Positions 26,601 to 38,300 of a stretch of DNA of 64,000 nucleotides are shown in pieces. The stretch comes from Phalacrocorax aristotelis (lineage: Eukaryota; Chordata; Aves; Suliformes; Phalacrocoracidae). The DNA lies in assembly GCF_949628215.1 (NCBI RefSeq), contig NC_134279.1:58635766-58699765 (forward strand), read 5' to 3'. The position numbers and the translations under genes were made by a program. Within the stretch, counting starts at the first letter, position 1. Every line of letters starts with the position of its first letter. The notes beneath the pieces were generated by a model. It worked only from the letters and a program-made list of their open reading frames with translations, ran no database searches and had not been told where the DNA came from.

Positions 26601-29127
26601 TATGAGATCCAGGACGCTTTGGGATGAAGTTATCCCTTTCCTTAGTCTCTGGGTCAGTGACTGAAAGCAAAAGATCTTGAGAAACCCTAAATACCTTGTT
26701 CCAGTGCTGCGCTGTGTAAAAACAGGCTTGCTTTCCAGATCCTAATGCACTCTTCCTGCCAGAAGGACTGCTGGCAGTGATGTGAAAGCTGGATGTGAAT
26801 TGTGGGATTAATGCTGAATACATGAAATTGCAATGTTACATGACATTGTGTGGAAAAATTATTAAAGGGTGTGACTGGAGAGGTATGAACTTAGATCTAG
26901 ATCTTGCCTTTCATCACGTTAGGTTTTCAATAACATTTCTCAAAGGAGTACTGTCTCAAAGCTAAGTACTCTGAGAAAATAATAAAAGCTTTCTGCTTTA
27001 GTTTTGCTTCACTTCCTGCAAAGAAACACTTCCCCCTTCATCTGATAAGGTCAGTTTCAGCTCACTACTACTTGTGTTCGTGGGCGGCTCAGTGACTAAT
27101 GACACTGCAGTTACAGGAAAGCTCACTAGCTAGAAGTCCTTCCGCTTACTCAGGCTGTGGAAGGAGATTGTGGTCTACTTTTCTCTGAGCACCAGGGTTG
27201 TCTCTAGAAAGTCTCTAGGATGCTACTAAAGACTAGATGGCTCAACAGAGAGGAGCTGGCTGCATTAGAAGTACTGCTTATGAACAGCTGAGTACTGAGA
27301 ATGAAAAAAAACACCAAGGTGATTAAATTTCCAGAACCGGCAAAGACAGTTACAGACTCCACCAACTTGATAAAACCCAGTAAGGAGGTGGGGTGGAGTT
27401 AAGAAGTGCGTACTTGGAGCTTCTTGATCAAAAGCATCATCTTTGTATCACACTACCAGTTGTTCCCCTGAGGCATGTGCATTTCAAACCACCAATACAA
27501 GAGCCTCAAACAAGGAAGGGTTCTAGCCTGACCTAGAAACCTGAGAGAGCTCCACTGGGGATAGTGCTTACATCTGCCCTTCTCTGGTTCAAATTGGGCT
27601 TCAGTCTCGTTGCTAAGAGTTACCTCAATGCCTGCCCTGGATTGAACAGGCAAGATGGGGACAGGCAAACCACTTTTGAGTTATGCTTCTCCTCATTTCC
27701 AGCTAGCTGTAGCTGCATTCAGAGAAAGCATTAACCACAGCACACAGTGTTTATTTGATTTTTGTGTGAGGAGGCTAGCTACACCAGAGGTGTGCTAAGT
27801 ATATCAGCAGCTGTAAGGAGGATGAAATGGAAAAGAAAGGCTTGCTCTTACCACCATCATTACTGCTACTGAGCTGATGGTTGCAGCAGCAGCTCTCAAT
27901 CCAGCACACTGAAAGCTGAAAAGCCCAACAACATCTGTTTTAGCCACAGGAATTTAGTAAGTTAAAGCCCAGGTCAGACAGGAGAGCAAAGTATAAGGCA
28001 TATAATTTGCTCATTGTTCCAGTCTGCAACAGGGAAGTATTTGTCTTGTTAATAGATGGAGAGAGAGCAGTAATCAATGACACATTGCTACTTTCTGCTG
28101 AATTTTTCTTTTTATGTCAGAAAAAGACATGTTTCTTTTTGTGTTTTTAAAAATGTCTTTTTCATGTCCTTATATTTACAACAGTACTCTTGATCACAGA
28201 ATGTAAGTCTATTGATAAACATACAGCCACACACATGGGTGTGGGCATGTTTATCAATATGCTTATAGGATATGTGTGTGTATATCTATATATCTGTAGG
28301 AGCCTGTGCACACCGAGGTGCATGCACATGCTCTGTTACTTCCACTTCATCAGTTACTACCACACTGGCAGCTAATTCAGCTAATAAAAAAATGTACCAG
28401 CATCTGCACTTGTACCTTTGCCAAAGAGGAATCTTCTCAGCGTAGGTCACTCAATGTCTCTGTATTTTCATGGTAACTATTGTTATTACATTTGAGTGCT
28501 GAAGTTGAGAGTCCTTTTCTGTTTCTGCCATCTTTCATTAAACCACCATATTAGTAACTGTCCTGGAAAAAATGAAGGAGCCAAGTCTCTCAAGTGCTTT
28601 AAGACAGTCCTCTCGTTACATATGACAGCTGTAGCTGTATTTCCCTAGTGCTGTCAAAATTACTGTGAATTTCATCGCTGCTGTTTATTTAGATAGGAAG
28701 CACAAATGCTTTATTCAGGGCAAACATTTGCATTTGGAGGCAATGCTGTTCAGGGGACGGCACACTAAAACAATGCTCTGGTGACCCAACTTCTTCTTTC
28801 TCTGCCGGTGACACATCATTACTATTTTGCATCGTGGTAGTAACTGTTTATCCTCAGCTAAAACAGAGGTTGTGTAATGCTTTTAATTTTACAAAGCACT
28901 ACGTGCATCAACTGGTACTTTTAACTTTAAAAGCACTTCTTGCATCAACTATTATTTTTAGCAGCTCTAAAGTGCTGTGGGATGTATATCAGGGTCTGCT
29001 TTTTTTTTTTTTTAAGTAAATACTCTCTCTTGTGACAGAAGAAAAGACAGAGACAAGCTGGACTGATAGCAAGAAATCTGGGAGAGCAGACCAGAAGGAT
29101 AAATACAGAATTTATACATTGAAGTGA
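8510..29127 (+). CDS. TMEM156: TMEM156, transmembrane protein 156 (7 coding exons, 348 aa)
   Basis: The coding exons are 8510-8609, 11853-12134, 13666-13926, 16024-16131, 19280-19381, 24696-24800 and 29039-29127. They sum to 1047 nt, and every internal junction falls after the first base of a codon. The protein has an N-terminal signal peptide or anchor (about residues 11-26) and a Cys-rich ectodomain (about 27-221) with nine N-glycosylation sequons. One transmembrane helix follows (about 222-241), then a basic cytoplasmic tail. Matches to human TMEM156, recalled from memory, include FILCLPDFFK (human FILILPEYFK), SCLDTC (SCLEVC), NDCINISL (NDCIHISL) and EILPVIPE (EVLPPIPE). The gene is convergent with FAM114A1, as in human. 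It is longer than human (about 296 aa), mainly through exon 7. The protein's function is not established. No frameshift or stop breaks the model, but the last exon is the least certain. Confidence 0.88.
8610..11852 (+). other. TMEM156 intron 1
   Basis: AT-rich intron with no recognisable second gene. Short frames near 9.75-10.05 kb and 10.2-10.5 kb occur on both strands and look like chance. The intron ends in a pure pyrimidine tract just before AG at 11851-11852. Confidence 0.75.
11853..12134 (+). CDS. TMEM156: TMEM156 coding exon 2 (ectodomain)
   Basis: Encodes residues 34-127 and is open through 93 complete codons. VIVSCLDTC aligns with human LELSCLEVC, and VNHSSFQNILC with human NPSNFRNFTRTC. 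It carries four sequons (NKT, NNS, NQT, NHS) and eight cysteines, and ends in a Gly/Ser linker (QGSGSGTKK). The acceptor has a run of 16 T plus four C before AG; the donor is AAAA|GTAAGT. Confidence 0.92.
12135..13665 (+). other. TMEM156 intron 2
   Basis: No other feature was recognised. It ends in a T-rich tract with AG at 13664-13665. Confidence 0.8.
13666..13926 (+). CDS. TMEM156: TMEM156 coding exon 3 (membrane-proximal ectodomain)
   Basis: Encodes residues 128-214, open throughout. It has five sequons (NLT, NTS, NNS, NHS, NIS). The block EDQNDCINISLQLKSYVE aligns with human EYPNDCIHISLHLEMDIK. The donor is GAAC|GTAAGT at 13927. Confidence 0.93.
13927..16023 (+). other. TMEM156 intron 3 (contains a candidate microexon)
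   Basis: No gene was seen apart from the 15-nt splice-competent segment at 14160-14174, listed separately. Confidence 0.7.
14160..14174 (+). other. Candidate 15-nt cassette microexon of TMEM156
   Basis: A pyrimidine-rich acceptor (cttttt ctttcctag) is followed 15 bases later by a consensus donor (AAA|GTAAGT at 14175). Inclusion would keep frame: the residue at the exon 3/4 junction would change from His to Gln-Ala-Thr-Gln-Gln-Asn, a net gain of five residues just outside the membrane. Without it, the spacing between the two flanking cysteines equals the human one (15 residues), so skipping is probably the default. Confidence 0.35.
16024..16131 (+). CDS. TMEM156: TMEM156 coding exon 4 (transmembrane helix)
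   Basis: Encodes residues 215-250. MCMTKIIWLTMILVVLVFTI continues into a second hydrophobic stretch ending VVIYK, followed by charged VQENEQN. This is the single membrane span with a positive cytoplasmic boundary. Human has CSMKITWYILVLLVFIF at the same place. The acceptor is GACAG at 16023 and the donor GTAAGT at 16132. Confidence 0.93.
16132..19279 (+). other. TMEM156 intron 4
   Basis: AT-rich intron; nothing else recognised. Confidence 0.75.
19280..19381 (+). CDS. TMEM156: TMEM156 coding exon 5 (basic cytoplasmic tail)
   Basis: Encodes residues 251-284, very rich in Arg and Lys (TILRRKSSRHARRT). The acceptor is TTTAAAACAG and the donor CCTG|GTAAGT. It follows exon 4 in phase. Primary sequence is weakly conserved here, and the assignment rests on phase, splice sites and the basic tail also found in human. 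Confidence 0.82.
19382..24695 (+). other. TMEM156 intron 5
   Basis: The longest TMEM156 intron. Scattered A and T runs (for example near 22180 and 22250) and short chance frames only. Confidence 0.75.
24696..24800 (+). CDS. TMEM156: TMEM156 coding exon 6 (conserved C-terminal motif)
   Basis: Encodes residues 285-319. SRQQIPLTAQITEILPVIPE aligns with human TTQRLPLDQVQEVLPPIPE, where the human protein ends one residue later. The bird frame continues 15 codons to donor GAAG|GTAAGT. If intron 6 is not removed, the frame stops at 24806-24808, two codons beyond the donor. Confidence 0.9.
24801..29038 (+). other. TMEM156 intron 6
   Basis: No coding exon recognised. A short CA/TG- and TA-rich patch lies near 28195-28300. 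Confidence 0.65.
24806..24876 (+). promoter_or_regulatory. Possible intronic polyadenylation site for a short TMEM156 form
   Basis: The in-frame TAA at 24806-24808 follows read-through of the exon 6 donor, and AATAAA lies at 24871-24876. Together they could end a transcript encoding 321 residues. Confidence 0.3.
29039..29127 (+). CDS. TMEM156: TMEM156 coding exon 7 (terminal)
   Basis: Encodes residues 320-348 and TGA at 29125-29127: a charged, hydrophilic tail (SWTDSKKSGRADQKDK). It was chosen because the acceptor (ctctctcttgtgacag) is good and the two leading bases complete exon 6's split codon. Human has no counterpart, since the human protein ends within the exon 6 motif, so this exon rests on splice logic alone. 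Confidence 0.62.
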
Positions 29128-30060
29128 GGCTACTAGTCCCCTTTACTTAAAACAATGCAGCATGTGAAACCATAGAAGGAGTAACATTTCTGAATGTATG
29201 TGGTTCAATGGCCATTCTCTAAAAACAGTAGCAGCAAAGAATTGACAGAGTAAGAAACAAAAGCGGGCAAATAAGAGCCAGATCACCATGCCCATTAAAA
29301 CACCCCTATGTACAGCGAACAGCCTATCTGAAGGTATCAGAGCATTCAACAAGATGATTTTCTGATGGTTAGCCCTGAAATCGTTGTTATGTAGGGAACA
29401 TTTTGGCTAAACTTGCCCTTAGAGGCTTAAGAAAGCCTGTCCCAAGGAATGACTTCTCTCTGTGTCTGCATCCTGCCCTTGTGGCAGTCTGTCTTTCCCC
29501 AGCAGTAGGGCCACACGGAATCCCAGAAGACCGGCCTCTTCCATGCTAAAGGTGCACTTCAATCTTCCAGTGATCAGGGCAGAATAAAAATCACGTGTCT
29601 ATAGCACGAAGAGTAATTGTGAGCCCTCTCCTGCAGTAGTTCTGTCCTCTGCTTGCTTAAGGGGAAGCAGCATTGAATTCTCTGAATCAAAAGGAGAATT
29701 AATGGATTTCATTAACTTTGACTAGGGACAAACCAGTGTTCTCTCTTATTTGGGGAAATTAGAGACAGATACAGACATACCTGACAGTTCCTGGATGAAG
29801 TGCTGCCATTTTATGAGGAAAGAAAGAATGAAGACTCAGTGTCTTAAAGCCAACTGTTGTGGACTTTTTTGTTGTTTTTGTAGAGTGTCCAGTGTCATGC
29901 TCTGAGATGTTGATAGATCAAATTCACACAAACTGGTCACTTCACCCCAAACACTTTATTTACTGCATCAGTCTCTGACAGTCAATGCTCCAAGGACAAG
30001 ATGAAACAATCAGTGTCCTGCCTCCCACTAATCCTCTTAATAAAACTGGTGGATGTGTCA
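29128..30060 (+). other. Probable TMEM156 3' UTR with two candidate poly(A) signals
   Basis: AATAAA at 29583-29588 and at 30039-30044. The second is followed by a G/T-rich stretch (ggtggatgtgtc), which is the better poly(A) context. UTR extent is inferred. Confidence 0.45.
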
Positions 30061-33000
30061 AAGGCTGCATAAAAGCTAATGAACATTCCACATCAGCAAT
30101 TGCCAATGATTTTTAGCACACTGCTGTTTGCCATCAGCACTTCCATCTCTCTTTGTAAAGGGCTTTGAGATCCTTGAAAATGTAAGGTGCTTCATGTCTC
30201 TCTATTTCTGTCTGAGTAACAGCGTAGCTGTATAGTTAGAGAAGACAAGTTGGTTTCCCAGTGAATATAGAATTTAAGCCACAACCTTATCTTCAGGTGA
30301 AATGGATTATAAAACTGGAGCATAAGGTAGATGACAGGTAACTGACAGGGAGGACACACAGGGGAAGCATGTATATGGCTAAAAAAGGTGAAAACCTCTT
30401 CCACAGAAATTGTAAATAAAAGAAGTTGATGGGTTCCTTTCCTCTCTTACAATCTAAAAGCATGTGGACATGAAACCTCCCATGTGGGGTGGTTGGCACA
30501 TGAGATTAGTAAGCAACTAAGTGTACAAGAGGCTGATTCCTATCCAGGTACGTTCAGAGTATCATCACTGCTGTAATTTTCCCAGGATACCCCCTCCTAG
30601 AAATTTACAAATTTAATTGTGCAGAGTCCAGCCTAATACCAGGAAAATTCAATGCAGGTCCCCTGGGGTCCACCTGGGCTTTGGCTCAGGCCCCTGCTGC
30701 CTTTCTGAAGAGGTCCTTAAATGCCATCATCATAGAACTTAGTAGCATGAACAGAAAGGGCAACTAAAAATATTCTGCGCCTGGTTTTCCTCATGTGTTT
30801 GGGGCTTTACAAAATGTTTTTGTATTTAAAAGAATCTTTCTCTCTGTCTTCAAGCAAGACACCCACACAAACAACAGAAGATACAAATTATGCAGGGGAA
30901 ACAGTGAAACTTGTAGTTCAAAACATTCTAGCAAAGGCACGTAGCGAGTGTACTCAGAAGCCAGAGGAAGGCTACAGTTAAGCAGTTTTTATAAATCATG
31001 CATGTATTTGTGATTTTAAATTGCTGGTATCCTTCCAATTATGCTTTTGACACTCTGAAAAGCACCATTCCAGTGCTCAGTAGTGATAGTGCTGTGGTTA
31101 AAGTCATCATAAAACTGGGTGTGATGCTGCTGAAAGCAGGAGTTCCTACTAGTGCTGGCATACTGGGTTTGCCAGTTGGACATTTTTGTAAGACACAATT
31201 TTTTAATGCTTTCATGAATTCCTGTAGATAACTATGAAAAAAGATTTATGCCCACATGCAGCTTTAAATTGTTTTCAGGGCTGCATGCCGTCACTCAATT
31301 ACATACTTATTTTTTAAGTATCACGAAAGATAATTCTTCCTCTGTTTCTGCTTCCATAATTGATTCAAGTTTCAATCATACATTAAAATGAAAATTCCTT
31401 TCAGTACGAAAGCTCACAGAATCACATTGCTGAGCACATTCCAGGGTACTTGGCACAATTATTGGGCTCTGCATAAAATGCATGCCGGGATGCTTTTTAC
31501 TCTGAAACAGACACTTGGAGGTTTTTGAAGGGAAGCACTCCTGCTTGCTTGCAGAACTGGGCTGTAATGGGAACCGTGCAGGCTGTTTAAACCCCCTGTT
31601 CCATTAGCTGGCATCAGTTTTTGATGCATTGTATCCTGCCTACACTTGTCATTTTCTAGCTCACTTCAGCAGCTGCTGCCTTCAGTACGATTTCACAGCC
31701 AAAGACACTCCGTATCCTGGTTCTTATGATGTAAAGGAAAAGGGAGACAGATGTTGTTATTCGGCCTGCAGCTACATGAACTACCAGAATGGGCGACAAG
31801 CTACATTTGCTTTTTCACTCAGTCTGAGAATAAGGAGTTCAGAAATCCTGTGCTTTTACCCCCAGCATTGTCTAGTTCCTAAAAACTAAAGATGAGCTTG
31901 GCTGGGACCCAGGCATTTTCATATTTTCAGGTTCCTCATCACATGCTACTTTGGCAGCAGCAGTCCAAACCCCAGAATTCTGTCTCACTGATGATTACTG
32001 AGGAGTATTTTTCACTTGGCAGTGTGGAAAAAGCTGTTTTTATTTAATCATTTCCATTTTTTTTCCTACTGTAAAGGAGTACAGTATGGAAAATGCAGTT
32101 GGGCACAGGTCTCCAAATTCTTCTGTCCGGCTGGTGGTTTGGATTGGTCTATTTTTATTTTTTTCCCATTAGGTTAATTTAGTTTATTTTGGCTCAGCTG
32201 CAGTAAGACCTTGACAATACCCCAGATTTACTTCTGAACACTCTGCTGCAGGTGGAGCGGAGTAGTTCATGCAGAGATGCCCAGGAGCTAACACAGAGCA
32301 AGAGATTCTGGAGGGGAGGCAGATATCACACAAAACCCTTCTCCCTTTCTCTAGCTGCCAGGAGGGAAGAAGAGAGCAAAGCTTACTTGGTAATTTGGAG
32401 GGAAGAGATCTACCACCACCTACCTTTAAAAGACAGTTCCAGGCTGAACCCTGTGTAGATGGAGACACTGCAGAAAATCAGTCTGAGGCACTTCAGGGAG
32501 ATCCTTACTGGCGCTCCTCATCCTGGTGGGTGCAGTGAATGCTCTCGAGGGCAGCCGCTGGCTCTGCCCGTGCCCAGCTCACCAAGCTTCGCTGAAAGTG
32601 ACTAAGGTCCAGCGCTTCTCACTCAGGTTCTGTATCGCACTCATGCGGGGCAGATGCCATTCTTAGGTCTTTTGCTCCAATCTGGTGTGTGTCTTCTATT
32701 TTTCCTGCCTCTTTAGTTATATTGTTGTTTTCTTTTGCAATAAAGAGGAGAATTCATTACTGCGGAAGTCAAAAGAATGACATCTAAGATAAATTGGAAA
32801 AGACTGCTTTTTTAACCTCCTCTTTTTTCTGATATTGTCGTCTTTGGTTCCAGATGTTGCTGTATGAAATACGATTACTACTGGATGAAAGGAGACACAC
32901 CATACACCCCAGAAGAAAGAGGGTCCATTTCTGGTTTGTGGAGCTACGTTACCCATCTTTTCACAAAAATACCAACTATGCATTTTAGTGGAGAAGCTCC

Positions 33001-34718
33001 ATTTTATCTATCATGAGAATTCTTTGGTATTAAGAAATATGAGTGATGGACAAACATGTTTTGCTATAGAACCAAATTCAGTAGGAGAGTATACATTTCA
33101 CATCAATTTTCAGTTCATTCATAATTTACACTTAATCATACGGGTGTGAGATAATCCTTGCAATAATTTAATTTTCTATCTGCGAAGAAATTTATTTTGT
33201 ATTCTCCATAGGATAAGAAAGGCTGTTTAAAGATAGAAACGATCCTGTATTTTCATGGAACAAGTACAGTTTTCAGCTTATTTAATGCTCTAGGTGACTG
33301 GATGCTTAAAAGATACAGTTCCTGGCTGTTGTGGAAGGTGGCCAAAGGATCACAGGCGAGAATTCTGCAGTACATTTTAATTTCTGCAGTAAACCGGGAA
33401 GACCTTGACAAATTCTGCAACATCCTAGTGGATAACGATAAAAATGTGGAAAAACACTAATTTGGCTTCAAACCACAAAATCATTATTATTGGTCTTTAA
33501 TAACTCATTAAGACCACATGGGTTTCATACTTTTTGATAAATTGCATTTCTATCTTTTGTACTAGCTTAGGGCATTAGTAGCCAGAGCCATTAGCTCCTG
33601 GGACTTTCCTTACTTTCCACTGCTCCTCTGAGCGTAACGGAGCTGTTTGGGCTGAGCAGGGTCCCAAAGTCACTCTGTGCTAACACATTATTTGTAGGTG
33701 CGGTTTGGCCATCAATTACTAGGCAGAGACAGAAATTGCAGAGCCAGGACTTCAGACTCCCTTGTGCTAAATGCATCAGGATGAACAGATTGCAAACTGC
33801 CCATTGCAAATATGACACGCAGCGATTCAGCATCATGTTAATACCTGATAACCTCCGTCCCTTACATTTATGTGGCTTTTCCCTCCTGAAGCTTTCTGAA
33901 ATTGGTTCTCCAGTCATTATACTGCACCAGGCAGTTCAGATCTAATAGGAATAGTCGTGAACATTAGCTTCTGAATGATTTGAAGCCATATGGAATTTTT
34001 TATATGTAGTTGGATATGTCTGAAGCATTTGTTTCTATTGTCTGTTACCATCTTATAAAAAAAGCAGAGAAAAATACTGACTTTCTTGATTTGGGGACTT
34101 TTGAGGCTTTATTGCTTATCTGTGACAATAAAGCTTTTCAGAAATGGAATTTTTTACTACAGTCTATAAAATAAACTGCTCACAATTTGTTTCTGGTTGT
34201 TTTTTTTCCTTCTTACTATAGAACAGCAACTCACAGATGAAGAGACAAACCTATCTCAAATCACTGCTGAATTGCTACAGGCATTCTACTCAGTGTTTAA
34301 ATGCTTCAAATGATGATAGCTATCTATCACTCTTCCCATCAGTAACACAGAGATCTTGTTGATAGGGACAGCCCTGCTCCCTGTGACCCCAATTTAATGT
34401 CCTTTCTCCTGTAATTTAATTCTTTTGTTCTTGCTGCCTGTAACCTCCCTCTTGTCTTTTCCTTGGATGGCTAAACTGTGACTTACTGTTTTATTACCCA
34501 CAATTATCCCACAGCTCTCTGTTTGATTTGACTACCCTGGAAGGTTCCATCTTTCAAGTTACCTTTGTAAAACACCAAGAACAAGTAAACCTAAGAGGCT
34601 TTTACAAGATTTAAACCTTTGTTGAGTAGAGCTTACCTTGTCCTGCAGCTCTGACCCAACCTGCAGGGAGCAGTGGGAGAATGGGGAGACATTGGTAAGA
34701 ATGGCAAGAAAAAATATG
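30061..34718. other. Intergenic region between TMEM156 and FAM114A1, left part
   Basis: No gene, RNA gene or well-defined repeat was recognised. Overlapping short frames on both strands near 32.2-32.5 kb and 33.6-33.9 kb have no recognisable domain. Confidence 0.6.
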
Positions 34719-34800
34719 TGATCCTAAGGTAATTCTGTCTGAAAGGGACCTCAGGCAGGCTCTAGCCCAACCTCCTTACACTGGAGGAGGGAGAAGCGGA
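34719..34800 (-). repeat. CR1 LINE 3' fragment (- orientation)
   Basis: The sequence 'gaaagggacctcaggcaggc' followed by 'tctagcccaacctcc' is a diverged reverse complement of the CR1 3' region. The inner boundary towards 34866 is unclear. Confidence 0.65.
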
Positions 34801-34866
34801 CTGAAAAGCAACAGGTCTAGTGTCTTCCTGTTTTCTCCTGAGGTCCTCTTGGTTTCTCTCCTCCCA

Positions 34867-35342
34867 TGTTGCACTGGTTTTGGCTGAGAAGGGGTTAATT
34901 CTCTTCACTGTGGTGGTCAGGGACCTTTCCAGCTTCCCGCACTTGGCCGCATGGCAAGAGGCTGGGAGGGGCGGGGCCACAGCCCAGGCAGCTGACCCCG
35001 ACTGGCCAATGGCAGGTTCATTCCATACCATGTGACACCATGACCAGTATATTAAGGGGGGGCAGTTTGCAGCTCGGGGAGATGCGGCGTCGGGTGCGGT
35101 TTGTTTCGGTGGTTCGTTCCCCTTCCTTCCTCCCCGCCTCCCCAGTTTCGCACCTCTCGTTGTTTTCCTTTCCGTTGCATTTTTGTTGGTTTTTTTTTTT
35201 TTTTAAATTTTATTTTATTTTAATTATTAAACTGTTCTTATCCCAACCCACAAGCATTACCCTTCTGATTCTCTTCCCTATCTACTGGTGGGGAAGTGAG
35301 CAAGCGGCTGTGTGGGGCTGAGTTGCCAGCTAAACCATGACA
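34867..35342 (+). mobile_element. Solo LTR of an avian ERVL-type endogenous retrovirus
   Basis: A 476-bp element that starts TG and ends CA. Its start has the familiar 'ggttttggctgagaaggggt' and 'taattctcttcac', and mid-element 'cagctgaccccgactggcca'. There is a TATA-like stretch at 35048-35055, then an ATTAAA poly(A) signal at 35226-35231 followed by 'actgttcttatcccaaccca', and a 'ggctgtgtggggctgagttg' end. No gag, pol or env sequence flanks it, so it is a solo LTR left by recombination. I could not see matching target-site duplications (flanks tccca and cacgt). Family assignment is from memory of avian repeats. Confidence 0.8.
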
Positions 35343-38300
35343 CACGTTCTCTCATCCCCTTGTCTTCATCTCTGGCTTTATCAAAACTGAATGTCTGAGG
35401 AGAGGAAGGATGTCCTGGTGCAGCTTCTCAGGCACAAGATGCTGGGCAGGAGGGAAGAACCTCAGAGACCAGTGGGGGGAAGGAGACCTGAAAGTGGAGG
35501 AGAGTGGGGGGAGCAGAACCAGTGGGGAAGGCAGAACTGGTGGCCTACAGAAACACGCAAAACGGACAGGGTGCAGAAATGGTGAGGGAACTGGAGGAAA
35601 GGAACAGGCCACCTTAAATACCAGCGTCACATAAGCCGCTGACACAGTGTCTGAGATAAGCAAGGGCAGGAGAAGCAGGACCGCATTTTTCCAAGTCTAG
35701 TAAATGGGCTGAGAGGCTTCTGGAGGTGTTTAAATGTTGTTTGAATGACGTAGTGTTCTGCCTTTCAATTAGGTGACAGCAGCTGACTCCAGAACTGGCA
35801 CCTGTGGTCCAATGCCTTTCAGCCTCCACCCTGTAGTGTGGAAGAGAAATAGCACACATCCGTTTGAGTAATGCCCTCACGCCTTCCTCTTTACTGCAGC
35901 AGCAAATTCAGTTCACCAGGAATTATGATTAATCCTTGCTGCTGTTTTTTTAGACTCCTTTTGCATGTTATTGTAGCGTTGCATAAGAAATATTCTTTCA
36001 CTCCTTGGGTAAAAGGTTTGAAAGGCAGAATGAATAGCTAGTGCTCTGCTTTGAGCCTATTAGAGCACCTCCTCAAAAGACTCTGAAGGGAAGCTGTGAA
36101 GAGGAGATCAAAGTGGGGAGACTAATAAGAAGTTCTTAACAGATGCGTGCTCAGGCATTTTTGGGGTGCAGGCAATAAAGGGAGACTGAGCACTGCAGAT
36201 CTAGAGCGATCAAATCAGCTGTCTTCTTTCCTTTGAGTTCTTCCTCTTTGAATGTTCTTATCTTTGACTGACTTCCTTCAAGTTCATGCAGATTTTCATT
36301 TTACTTCAGAGGTGCCATTATTCCAGTTCTGCTGGAACTAATCAGATGTCATCTCCTGTTTATTCTGAACAATGCTGAAAAATTCTTTTGTCTTTTCTCA
36401 AATCCAACCTCGAAAATTGTTGCAATTTCCAGAGAGCACATCCTGTTTGTTTTCCTTTGAAAATAATTTTCCCACTCTCATCTTTTTGACACAGCTCGAT
36501 TTTCGACACTTAATTTTCAGTTTTTTACTTCTAAAGCTGCACACCATTGGCAATATTATGAATGCTGAAGTAGGAGTCAGAGCACGGAAGATGTAGAGGG
36601 TGAACACTAAAAGCAGCTGGTTACGCCCTCCTGTTCTCAGCAACAAATGCTGACCTGAGAAAAAAAAGCATTTAAAGTCCAGGGGGCTTTCTAGTCAGAC
36701 CATAAGAATTTCAAAGGAGGTCAGACTGGCTGATGGTGTCACGTTAAGTCTTGCTCCAAGATGGTTTTAAAAAGAACTCAGGAAAGTCCTTTTACACTCT
36801 TTACATTCCTTTGAGACTAACAGAAAGGACAGGGCTGTCATTTGAAATAGAAGTGGAATGTCTCAAAGATAATCCTATGAGCTGGGTGACTGCTTGGATG
36901 ATAAAAAACACTTTGGTGAATCAGAAAAAAGATGAAAATCTGTATTTGTCACTCAAAATACTGTGGTGTTTCAGACCCACGGAAGTTGTTATGAATTCCG
37001 ACTGGTGGGTGATGCTGGAAACATCATTAAAAAGCATCTCAAATGGTAATGATTGTGATTTTGTATTACACCATCGAGGCACATTTTAGAGGAAGGTATT
37101 GCTTCGGCGGATGATCTAAGCAGCATGAAAAAAGTGGAAGAGACAGTTCCTTTGTTTAGCTGTCGCAAGCAATGGATGCTGGAGTGTAGGAGCAAATCAT
37201 GGGGAAGAGATGTTTACACATGAATAGATGATACCCTAAAAAGCAGCAGAGAACTTACAGCTTGCTTTGTTCTGTTCGCCTAAAAAAAAAGGCAAATACC
37301 TAAAATATACAACTATAGCAAATGACTTGCCTAATAGCTTACTTGTAGCTCATCCTTCATTGATGGCCTGTAAAGGCTGTAGGTATGCAGGCATTGCTTT
37401 AAGCTTCATTGTGATAAATTTCTCAGCTTAGCGAGTGCAAAAGCCTGCCTCCTTTGTCTCTGCATTAGAAGGGGTGCTCAAAGGTGAATGGAATGCCACA
37501 AAAAACAGATCTGCTCAAGAGAACAGGTAATTTTCACAATCACCTAGGTTGTTTTTTAAAAAGTACTTAAAACCTGGTAGTTTGAGTTCCAAGGCACACC
37601 CAGCGTACTGACCTGGAAAAAGGCGGTGATGAAAGAAAGAACAGCCTCCCTTAAAAGCTTAAGGCAGTGTCTGTTTTTGTCAGACTCTCAATAAAATCAT
37701 GCTCATCATTCCTAAGGTAAATCACAAAATCAGAAAGACTTCACCAAGTACATCGCCCCATCACATCATTCTTCAAAACATTCTTTTTTAGTATATTGCC
37801 TCAGTTCAGTATCTCAAATGATTTGACAGATGCAAAACCACAATCCAAATCCAATGTAAACAAAATATTATTATTATATCCACATAGTCCTTTTCTACTG
37901 AAATTTTATTTACCTAAAATTGATTTAAAGATGTAACATTCAGTTTTCCTAGGATAAGACAATGGCATCTGTGATCGGATGGAGTATCCCTGTGCTCGTA
38001 TTCTGCCCTGTTTCCCTTCCCACGTTGCATGGATGTAAACACTTTAAGTCCACACGTTATTTTTATAGCTTCTTTTACTTTAGGGTAAGGTACTTTATTC
38101 AATACATACATAATTTAAGCAAGACAGTGAAACCTCTAGTAAGGAATATCTCAGACAAGCAATCTTTGTCTTAAGAATGCCCCTCGATGATTTCAAACAT
38201 TATCCCCTGAAGCTTCTCGTACTATATTGTTCAGCCTCTCCTAAAAGGCACCACTACTAATTGACACATTTTTCTGTCATGTTTAACACTATATATTCTG

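Noticed and set aside
32184-32538. Overlapping frames on both strands near 32.3 kb
   Set aside because: Mutually overlapping, no domain, no splice support.
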